From Halicephalobus mephisto (lineage: Eukaryota; Nematoda; Chromadorea; Rhabditida; Panagrolaimidae): a stretch of 64,000 bases of DNA. The stretch spans positions 62,001 to 126,000 of the forward strand of contig SWDT01000062.1 in NCBI GenBank assembly GCA_009193035.1, written 5' to 3'. The notes beneath the pieces were generated by a model, which did no database searches, was not told where the DNA came from, and was given only the letters and a program-made list of their open reading frames with translations. Positions 56,886 through 64,000 of this stretch are shown here, in pieces (the first letter of the stretch is position 1; each line of letters begins with the position of its first letter). Both the position numbers and the translations under genes were made by a program.

Positions 56886-57837
56886 TCTCGTTACCGTAAC
56901 CACTTATTTATGAACACAATCACATTATTTTTCGAAAAATAAAATTGAATATTTTCACGAAGTTGTCTCGACACGAATTTTTTGTTTTAAAAATTTTTGA
57001 GATTCTGGAAGGTCAATTCGAAGAATTAAATCTTGAAAAAATGTAACTATTATCAAATTTTAATCTTTAGTAAAATGTGAATGAATGCCAAATTTTAATC
57101 TCTGGCGAAAAATGAATGAATGCCAAATTTTAATCTTTAGTGAAATGTGAATAAATCCCAAATTTTAATTTCTGACAAAATGTGAACAAATGCCAAATTT
57201 TAATTTCTGGCAAAATGTGAATGAATGCCAATTTCGATTTTTACAGTATTATGCAGTAAAAAATTAATTTTTTAACGAAATTACTTGAATATGAATTTCC
57301 AAAATTCTTTTAAAATTTCTAGAATGTTTATTCTTACATATTGGTTTCAGAAATTTTATTACTTTCTAAAATCTTCCAATTTTCTTCAAGATTTTGAAAA
57401 ATTATAATTTTTATTCTAATTTAGAAAATTATAGAAAGTTTTAGAGAATTTTTAAAAATTATAGGTTTTATTCGAATTTAAAAAATGATCTTTATTCGAA
57501 TTTTGAAAATAATTCTTATTCGAATTTAAAAAATAATTTTTATTCGAATTTAAAAAATAATTCTTATTCGAATTTTGAAAATAATTTTTATTCGAATTTA
57601 AAAAATAATTCTTATTCGAATTTTGAAAATAATTTTTATTCGAATTTGGGAAATTATAGAAAGTTTTAGGAAACTTCAACAAGATAGGATCCTAATCTTG
57701 GACGAATTCGAAACTGGGCTCTCGCAGCGAAAATCGCATGCACTTTTTAACTTTGTTCTTTCGAAAGATCTCCCTCGATTTTCGTTTTATTTCGCTTGAT
57801 TTATTTCCTTTTTTATTCTGAAAATTTCAGGTTGTTG
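56886..57837. repeat. Intergenic repeats upstream of the MED9-RABIF gene
   Basis: At 57080-57235 AATGCCAAATTTTAATCTTT repeats about five times (reverse of the GGCATT arrays at 14 and 20 kb). At 57475-57655 an approximately 30-base unit (AATAATTTTTATTCGAATTT) repeats about six times and leaves a minus-strand frame open (NSNKNYFLNSNKNYF). A T-rich stretch ending AAAATTTCAG at 57830 is the likely trans-splice acceptor for the next gene. Confidence 0.7.
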
Positions 57838-58593
57838 ATGAATGAAGAACAACCCCATAGTACCCCCCAAGACTGCATAGATAAATTGGATTTGATCGAA
57901 CTTTACATCAGAGAACTCATTGCAACGTTTGTTTGATTTTTGAATTTTGTGGATTTAATTTTTTTAGAATCAACTCAGGGCAATTTGCTGACGTTCGTCA
58001 ACGTATTGCTCAACTCCAGAATACGACAAACCAGTTCAAAGCCGACGTTCGGAGACTCCCGGACATCAAGCGGTCGGTTCCTCAACAAAACAAGGAGATC
58101 GATATATTGAAGAACCAGATTCAAAAGCAATTGGCCGGAATCCAGGTCGCTAACGTCAAAACACAAATTTTGCTAAAAGAAGATTCTGATAAATCAACAA
58201 TGACTTCCGAAGTAAAGGTTCGTTTTTCAAATTCCTGCGTTTGTCATTATCCAGTAATTTTAGCCAGCTCAACTTGTCAATGAGCAAACATTCCGATGTC
58301 TTCACTGCGATTCCTTAGTACTCTCGAAAGGGGTGGGTAAAATTCTCGATGATGTCAGCTTCGATGTCCCGTTGCCGAGGCAGAAAAAAGACTTCACCGT
58401 TGCCGAAAAGGAAAAACTGACCCTATTCTGCTCTGTCGATCGTGTTCATGACTTTGACAACGTCGGAGTTACAAAAAGCCACGAAGGAATAGTTTATCTG
58501 GCTTGTGCTGATTGCGAAATTGGGCCGATTGGACTCCAGGATAAGGAATCCGGGAAGTATCTCATTGCCATTGAACGTGTCAAACTCGCTTAG
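57838..58593 (+). CDS. MED9-like domain joined in frame to RABIF/Mss4
   Basis: Exons 57838-57926, 57968-58217 and 58264-58593 give about 222 residues in one frame. Residues about 15-85 (LIELYIRELIATINSG, FADVRQRIAQLQNTTNQF, RRLPDIKRSVPQQNKEIDIL) resemble the coiled-coil domain of Mediator subunit 9. Residues 114-222 are clearly Mss4/RABIF, a zinc-binding chaperone of exocytic Rab GTPases: CxxC at 125-128 (FRCLHCDS), NVGVTKSHEGIVYLACADC with the second CxxC at 194-197, EIGPIGLQD and YLIAIERVK. The linker contains a possible separate start (ATGACTTCC near 58200) but no convincing splice acceptor before it. Either the two parts are a fusion, or two messages overlap. The Mss4 part is certain; the MED9 assignment is weaker. 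Confidence 0.8.
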
Positions 58594-58706
58594 GGTATTA
58601 TTTCACCTTAAATTAATAACATTATGCTGTAATTGGATGGTTTTATCCGGTTTTTTGCCGATATATATTTTCCAAAATTTTGTTATTTTTATCAATTTTG
58701 TAGCCG
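58594..58706 (+). promoter_or_regulatory. Operon-type intercistronic region 1
   Basis: The 113 bases between the RABIF stop and the com-1 start are U-rich and end in CAATTTTGTAG three bases before the ATG. Distance and acceptor fit SL2-type trans-splicing in a nematode operon. Confidence 0.6.
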
Positions 58707-60072
58707 ATGGTGGATTGCGATTTGTCGATTGACCTATTCTCCACTGACGATGAGAACTCGCCCCAAAGGAAAAAACCAGGTTTGTTTTTATTTTTTAGAA
58801 ATTTTATATCACAAATAGAACTTGTTTTCGGGAGGTTATTTGGATGTTAGTTACCACATTGCTTAGCGCTTTCATATATAACCATCAGGCTTTAAGAATA
58901 GAAAAAAGTTTGTAAACCTATGTCATTCTACTTCGGAAGTTTCTAGATCTCTCTGGAAAGAATATGTTTCCAGACCTTTGGTTGCGAAATAACCATCGCG
59001 CAAAAATAAAATTAAACTATCTTAGACTAAAACTTTCTAAAAATCCTCATCAAAGTAATTTGTTAACAACGCTTACTTTCGGTTTTTGTAGTGATGTAAC
59101 TTTTAGGTTTAAAACCCGATATATCCTCACTAAAACCAATTCTGCGTGATTCTGTCCAATTAGATGACACCAGCGATTCGGAATTGGAGATTGTGGATGT
59201 GAAGAACTCTAGAAGAACGACTCCACCAAGGAAACCAAAACGAGAAGTCACTGATTTCTTTGTGCCAAGGGATCCAACAAAACCGAAGCTAAACCTAGAT
59301 GGTCTGGTATCCAAAAGGCCACAAAAATTCATGCCTGGGAACAAACCTAAAAAGTCTCAGAAGGAACTCAAATTTGATTCTAAAACTGGTGTCTTGTTAA
59401 GTTCACTTGATCTCAAGCCTGATCCGGGTCAACTAAGCATTGAATCTCATGTACTTTGGAAGGATAATCGAAATATTTCGGTGAGTTTTTTATGAGAAAA
59501 TTGATATAAAAATTACTAATTTACAGCCTAAATTTGTGAAAAAACCTAAAAATGAACGAAGTAAAACTCCTCCGTTGAAACCTCGTTTTCCTGATGATTC
59601 TATTTTCAAAACTTTGTCGCCTTCAAATAGAGCATTTGCTAAAGCACGGTCTTCTTCTCCGGAATTTTCACCAAGGAAGAAATTTGCCTCACTTGCTGAA
59701 GAATTCAAAGCGAGTCTTAGATCCCCAACTTTCTTAGCGAGGAAGAAATCTTCACTTAAGAATGCACTGGAAGAGACGAAGAAAGCAGCAAAAGCGAATC
59801 CGAAATCGAGAAGTTTGAAATTTGCTTTTCCAGCAGTAGAAACTGAAGAATGTAGAATTCAATGTGATGCTTTGGGGTTGGAAGGTGATGAAAGAAAGGA
59901 ATTTGTAGATAAAGTAAGCAGAAAACGGGCTCGTTCTCCTGAAATGCCATCGACTCCGGAACATTACTGGGAAGTGGATATGCCGGATTATGAGGAACAA
60001 AAAAGACGAGGATATGTGATTGAAACTGATTCACCTATAAAAGTTAAATCTAGAAGAAAACTTCATTTTTGA
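58707..60072 (+). CDS. com-1: CtIP/Sae2 family DNA-end resection factor (COM-1)
   Basis: Exons 58707-58779, 59107-59480 and 59527-60072 give about 330 residues. CtIP/Sae2/Ctp1 proteins activate MRE11-RAD50 to trim Spo11-bound or blocked double-strand ends, essential for meiotic recombination. The long basic N-terminal part is disordered (SDSELEIVDVKNSRRTTPPR, many SP/TP sites). The conserved C-terminal domain begins at about residue 255: ECRIQCDALGLEGDERKEF, VSRKRARSPEMPSTPEHYW, EVDMPDYEEQKRRGYV. TPEHYWEVDMPD and RGY are diagnostic. Two deviations: the DNA-binding SRHR motif reads S-R-K-R (280-283), and the usual CxxC is CxxxC (C258, C262). It lies between the RABIF and prefoldin genes with about 110-base gaps, so it is probably the middle of an operon. 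Confidence 0.85.
58780..59106 (+). other. Intron 1 of com-1
   Basis: 327-nt intron, GTTTGTTTTT donor and GTAACTTTTAG acceptor. Small open frames inside (58964-59149) are not called; no other feature. Confidence 0.6.
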
Positions 60073-60177
60073 TTTCGATATATATATGAATTTTTATTTT
60101 TGAATTTGTTTCTATAAGCGTTAATAACGTTTTTTATATTTTATTTTTTAATTTAAATAGATTTTATTTTTTTTAGA
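60073..60177 (+). promoter_or_regulatory. Operon-type intercistronic region 2
   Basis: 105 bases, U-rich on the mRNA strand (TTTATATTTTATTTTTTAAT), ending ATTTTTTTTAG one base before the prefoldin ATG. This is the classic spacing for SL2 trans-splicing. Confidence 0.7.
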
Positions 60178-60880
60178 ATGGCTACATTGCCTAATATTGA
60201 CAAGGTAAAGAAGGAATATGAAGAACAACTTAAAAAATATCAAGTTGTTGAGAAGGAACGAGAAAAAATGATTGGTCAAAGACAGCAATTGGAAGCCCAA
60301 AAAACTGAAAATGAACTTGTAAAACAGGTTTGGTTTTATTTAATATATGAAATTTATGAGAATAAGTATTATAATTAAGTGGTAGTTTTCTATGAAATGA
60401 GATTTTTAAATTGATTATTTTTAACAGATTTTGATTTTTTGGAAATTTATATCGAAGAAATTTTTAATTTTTGTAATTTGATGGTTTTTTGGGATTTTTG
60501 AATTATGAACTGAACGAATTTAGATAAAAAATAGAAATTTTGGGAATTTTTTAATGAAAAAAAATTATTTTTATAAATATTCAGGGAATTTATGAAATAT
60601 TTGGACAACTTTGTAATTTGGTTTTAATTGTTATGTGGTTTTGCAGGAATTGGATCTTCTTCAACCAGGAACGAATGTTTTCAAATTGATTGGTCCATCT
60701 CTTGTGAAACAAGATCTTGAAGAATCTAAAGCAACTGTTGGCAAGAGATTGGAATATATCGAGGAAGAAATCAAACGATGTGATAAGAATCTGGATGCTG
60801 TGGTTAAGAAGATTCAAACAGCGAAAGAAAACGTCGAAAGTGCTCTAAAAGCTGTTCAAGCCCAACTTGCTAAAGGATAA
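60178..60880 (+). CDS. pfd-6: Prefoldin subunit 6 (beta-type)
   Basis: Exons 60178-60327 and 60647-60880 give 127 residues, the normal length. Prefoldin is a cytosolic hexameric co-chaperone that passes nascent tubulin and actin to the CCT chaperonin. The fold is a coiled-coil hairpin: N-terminal helix with KKEYEEQLKKYQVVEKERE and QRQQLEAQKTENELV, a beta-turn region LLQPGTNVFKLIGPSLVKQD and a C-terminal helix RLEYIEEEIKRCDKNLD. The phrase VFKLIGPSLVKQD is typical of subunit 6. The start is fixed by the acceptor at 60175-60176. Likely the last gene of the operon. Confidence 0.93.
60328..60646 (+). other. Intron of the prefoldin subunit 6 gene
   Basis: 319-nt AT-rich intron, GTTTGG donor and TGGTTTTGCAG acceptor; no internal feature. 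Confidence 0.7.
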
Positions 60881-61231
60881 ATCTAATTTTTTTTTGTTTG
60901 TTGGATATTTCTGATACTCAGGCTATTGAAAATAGCTTTGTTTTGTTACAATTTAACGAAATTAAATCTTTATTAATAGAAGCCAAAACTAGAAAATTAA
61001 TCCTTTTAGACTTGGATGATTACAGAAAACGCGTATTTTAACTTTTTGGAGATGAGGCGATTTGCAGAAAAAACCAAATAAGGCGAAAAGTCTGAGATAA
61101 AATCGGATTATCTTAGACTGTGATTCAGAATTTTGATTAATTTTTTTTTAATTGTGACGACAATGAAAAAGGCAATTTTTAAGGTTATAATTTTTTTAAA
61201 AGAAAAAATTTTTTAATAGTTTTTATAATTT
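60881..61231. other. Convergent 3' flanks of pfd-6 and the TPR gene
   Basis: About 350 bases shared between 3' ends on opposite strands. AAATTAAATCTTTATTAATA near 60960 is AT-rich; no gene. GGCGATTTGCAG is the only GC-richer patch. Confidence 0.4.
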
Positions 61232-62367
61232 TTAATAGATTTCTTTTTTAGTTGGTGATAAACGATCTAATGCAGCTTCATCGTAGCCGTGAGCAGCAAG
61301 CATTTTTCTGGATTCGCAGTAACCCTGGAAAAATTGAAATTAATTTTTAAGAAGGGATTAGGGTAGAAGGGCTCGGATGGAGTAGGGGATTTGGGGTAGG
61401 GATCGAGTAGGGGAGTTAGGGTTCGAATGGAGTAGGGGAGTTAGGGTAGGGATGGAAGGAAATTGAATTAAAATAGAGATTTGAGGAAATCAGGTACGAT
61501 GTGGGGTTAAATTTGAAAAGAATTAAATTAGAATAAAGGTTTAGGAAATGGGGTAGGAGTTGCAGTAAGGAGATTGGAGTTGGAGGAAATGAAGTTACAG
61601 AAAAACAAAGTCAGAGTAAGAGGTGGGGTTGAGGAGAATTAAGTTGTAGTAAAAATAGGAGTAGAGAAAAATAAGTTACGGTAAAAATCAGGATAAAAGT
61701 TGAGAGAAATAAGTTACGGTAAAAATAGAATTACAGTGATGGTTAAGAAGAATTAAGTTATGGTGAAAATAAGGATAAAAATCGAGGAAAAAATAAGTTA
61801 CAGTAAGAATGGAATTACAGTAATAATTAGGGAGAACTAAGTTACGGTAAAAGTAGAAATAAGAATTGAGAAAAATAAGTTACAGTAGGAATGAAATTAC
61901 AGTAATAATTAGGGAGAACTAAGTTACGGTAAAAGTAGAAATAAGAATTGAGGAAACTAAGTTACAGTAAGAATGGAATTACAGTAATATTTAAGAAGAA
62001 CTAAGTTACGGTAAAAGTAGAAGTAGGGATGAACTTACTTTGTGATCGACTCTGTTCCTGACAGGAACACTGAGGGACTTTTTAAAGTACTCTACGGCGT
62101 CTTCTACTTGTCCGGCACGTCTGAGACAGTCCCCGATGTAGAAGAGATTTGAAGCAGAGATTCCGGATTTTATTTGTTCCGATCGAAGGAAATACTTCAA
62201 AGCGTCGTTGTAGCACTTGATGGAATAAAATTGGAGTCCGATGGAGTGCCAAACGAACGGGTCATTAGGGTTACAGTCGGCCACACGAAGAAGATGTTTG
62301 AGAGCTTCTTCTACAGATTTTGTACCGTATACACGGGCCATTTTAAGGGGATACTGTGGATTGGGTT
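61232..62367 (-). CDS. TPR protein of RMDN (regulator of microtubule dynamics) type, 3' exons only
   Basis: Minus-strand exons 62367-62039 and 61324-61232 (stop at 61234-61232) encode about 140 C-terminal residues. The first visible exon starts after a TATTTTTCAG acceptor with a split codon, so at least one 5' exon lies outside or was not recognised. The ATG at 62341 is probably internal. Visible TPR-like helices: KSVEEALKHLLRVADCNPND, FVWHSIGLQFYSIKCYNDAL, KYFLRSEQI, NLFYIGDCLRRAGQVEDAVE and YFKKSLSVP. After the intron the tail reads GYCESRKMLAAHGYDEAALD. The order of a WxxxG helix, an ALKYFLRSEQI helix, NLFYIG, and then a VPxxxxVDHK turn resembles the RMDN family, which has microtubule-associated members in C. 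elegans. Assignment to TPR is firm; RMDN is a judgement from pattern. Confidence 0.7.
61325..62038 (-). repeat. Repeat-filled intron of the TPR gene
   Basis: On the plus strand, 61355-61470 is a G-rich GGAGTTAGGGT-like array. From 61560 to 62015 a unit of about 80 bases repeats (AAGTTACGGTAAAAGTAGAA, ATAAGTTACAGTAAGAATGG, AATTACAGTAATAATTAGGG). Every unit carries TTACGGTAA and TTACAGTAA words. Confidence 0.75.
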
Positions 62368-62705
62368 CTGAAAAATATAAAATTAGATCAGAGTAATTTT
62401 TTTAAGATTAGATTTTGAATCCTTTCGTGTTCTCTTGTGGCTAAGATGAAGTCCTTTTATCTCTATCCTCAAGCCCCGCCCATTTGTTTTTTGTACTCTT
62501 TTGGGCGTCAGAAGTTGCCTCAAATCTTGAGGCCTAAGAAACCAAAAAATAGTTCAAAAAAATTTTAATAAAAATCGATTAAGTCTCTTTTAATAAAAAT
62601 TGATTAATAGTCTCTTTTAATGAAAATTGATTAATAGTCTCTTTTAATGAAAATTGATTAATAGTCTCTCTCAATGAAAATTGATTAATAGTCTTTCTCA
62701 ATTTT
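62368..62705. repeat. Spacer with a 29-bp tandem repeat
   Basis: At 62575-62705 a unit of 29-30 bases (GATTAATAGTCTCTTTTAAT, GAAAATT) repeats about four times. The preceding sequence is unremarkable; no 5' exon of the TPR gene is evident. Confidence 0.7.
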
Positions 62706-62785
62706 CTTTAATAGTGCAGTGGTTAACACGCATGACTGTAGTTCGCGAAACCCGAGTTCGATCCCCTGTAGGAACTTTGTTCTTA
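62705..62785 (+). repeat. tRNA-like sequence 1 (tRNA-derived repeat or pseudo-tRNA)
   Basis: AATAGTGCAGTGGTTAACAC resembles an A box and GAGTTCGATCCCC a B box about 40 bases further on. The anticodon region CATGACTGTAGTTCGCG does not form a clean arm and the acceptor ends do not pair, so a working tRNA is unlikely. Confidence 0.5.
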
Positions 62786-62861
62786 TTTCGTATTTTTCTA
62801 AAATCTCAATAAACAAAAACAAAATTAGAAAAATTAATTTTCAAAAAATGATTTGTTTTTT

Positions 62862-62930
62862 GGTAGTACAGTAGTTAGTGCTGCGTATTATCAAAGTTGG
62901 AACTCAGGGTTAGAGATTGAAGTTTGAACT
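62862..62930 (+). repeat. tRNA-like sequence 2, decayed
   Basis: TTTGGTAGTACAGTAGTTAG followed by AGGGTTAGAGATTGAAG; same family as the other two, with a destroyed B box. Confidence 0.4.
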
Positions 62931-63402
62931 TTTCGTGTTAAGAAACATCTGTAGTCTTTTATTTCAAAAATCTGTTTTATCTAAATTGATAGTTAAAAAT
63001 TAACTAAATTTTTCTAATTCAAAAATGACTCATGTTGTATCTTAACAAGAAAAATTAGAATTTGAAGTCGAAATTAAGACTGTTAACTTTGATGATATGA
63101 TGTGCTGTTTTATGAAAATTAACTATCAAAGTTCAAGGTCGGAATTTGGGTTTTTCGTGGTAAGACATAATTTGGGAGCTATGCTTGGATTCGGAATATT
63201 CAGATACCGGCTCTATCAAGTTACGTAAGACAGAACAAGTTCTCGAAATGAACAAAAATCTACAAGTTGTCTTAACACGAAAGTCCAAATTCCGATCTTA
63301 AACTTTGGTCTTCGACTTTAATAATAAAGAATAGTTTTTTTATCAAAAAAAATGTAATACAAAATCAAAGTTTAAAGACTAATTTTCAAAGACGGTCGTT
63401 TT
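62931..63402. other. Spacer containing inverted core motifs
   Basis: A phrase GGAATTTGGGTTTTTCGTGG near 63140 and its near complement TCTTAACACGAAAGTCCAAA near 63275 suggest a fold-back of about 150 bases. No gene. Confidence 0.4.
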
Positions 63403-63403
63403 C

Positions 63404-63480
63404 TTTGGTAGTGCAGTGGTCACTACGTGTGACTGGCGTTCCTACGACCAAGGTTCAATTCCTTCCGGGCACAAGAAAGT
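63404..63480 (+). repeat. tRNA-like sequence 3
   Basis: TTGGTAGTGCAGTGGTCACT (A-box-like, D arm TAGT/ACTA) and AAGGTTCAATTCCTT (T arm, 4-bp stem). Acceptor halves TTCTTTG and CAAGAAA pair only partly. The most tRNA-like of the three. Confidence 0.5.
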
Positions 63481-64000
63481 ACATCGCATTATCAAATTTT
63501 AAATGGATTTTTCTTTGCTTTGGGGAAATGTAGGATGAGGGAGACCACTATTTTGAAAACAAATTCAAGCCGGATGAATGAGCATAGGATGACTACGGAT
63601 AACATGAGTAATAGGAACAAATGAGCTTTCACATTTTTTGTGAATTATGGAATTTTTACAATTTTTTTTGAGTAGTTTTGGTAACTTGAAATTTTAAAAT
63701 TGAATCCAGAAGTAGTTTGGATTAAATTTTTCAGTAACTTTAAATTAGAATTTTAATTTGAGATCAAAAGATTAGAATTTAAAAACCGCAATTTTAATCG
63801 AATTTTAACATATTTAAATTTTAAAATTCAAATTTAATTCGATTTTAAAATTTAAAGTTAAACATTAAAAAAATAAAAATTTATTTAAGTTTTAAAATTT
63901 AAAAATTCAGAACTCTGAAAAATTCGAAAATTTTTGGAAAATTAGAAAATTTAAAAAATTCGGAAATCTTTGGAAAATTCGAAAATATAAAACTCGGAAA
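63481..64000. other. AT-rich end of window, nothing recognised
   Basis: The last 300 bases are A/T runs (ATTTTAAAATTCAAATTTAA). No exon or RNA supported. Confidence 0.35.

Noticed and set aside
61355..61470. Telomere-like repeats (GTTAGGGT)
   Set aside because: The nematode telomere unit is TTAGGC; this is an irregular G-rich intronic array.
62705..63480. Functional tRNA genes
   Set aside because: A and B boxes are present, but acceptor and anticodon arms do not pair well, and one copy has lost its B box.

Overview
The window is AT-rich nuclear DNA from a nematode, most likely a rhabditid close to Caenorhabditis. The evidence is very short introns (39-50 nt) beside longer ones, TTTTCAG/TTTTTAG acceptors, acceptor-like T-rich tracts directly in front of start codons (the form of spliced-leader trans-splice sites), genes about 105-115 nt apart on one strand as in nematode operons, and a gene set typical of worms. 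No mRNA was available, so every exon junction was read by eye from splice signals, frame and protein similarity.

Layout. (1) 1-1556: 3' part of a CLK/LAMMER protein kinase gene. (2) 1557-37350: about 36 kb without a convincing host gene. It holds a decayed Helitron (4.0-5.8 kb), non-LTR retrotransposon tails, a pogo-like MITE nested in an older palindromic element, palindromic MITEs, a duplicated segment of about 0.7 kb, 220-bp satellites at 17.3 and 34.4 kb, head-to-head arrays at 32-34 kb and many other tandem arrays. Arrays of different unit length share a short core resembling TTTCGTGnYGAGAC (reverse GTCTCRnCACGAAA). (3) 37357-41111: a neuropeptide F/Y-type GPCR in five exons. (4) 42511-46032: a secreted von Willebrand A protein behind a TATA box and several GATA sites, with a dead mariner in its first intron. 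(5) 46530-50619: two tandem F-box/FBA genes, with a MITE-rich spacer between them. (6) 50772-60880: a plus-strand cluster: Nup133, a secreted cystine-knot ligand resembling PTTH/Trunk, a reading frame joining a MED9-like domain to RABIF/Mss4, the CtIP/Sae2 homologue COM-1, and prefoldin subunit 6. The last three are spaced like an operon. (7) 61232-62367, minus strand: the 3' exons of a TPR protein of RMDN type; then tRNA-like repeats to the window end.

Functional context. The operon-like trio joins housekeeping functions (transcription/Rab chaperone, DNA-end resection, tubulin/actin folding), as nematode operons commonly do. The GPCR, the VWA protein and the PTTH-like ligand look like individually regulated, tissue-specific genes.

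The observations I rate highest are the PTTH/Trunk-like prohormone, the MED9-RABIF reading frame, the core motif shared by unrelated repeats, a conserved hairpin element at 11.5 and 46.1 kb, the 39-nt GC-AG introns in both F-box paralogues, and the uneven divergence between those paralogues.
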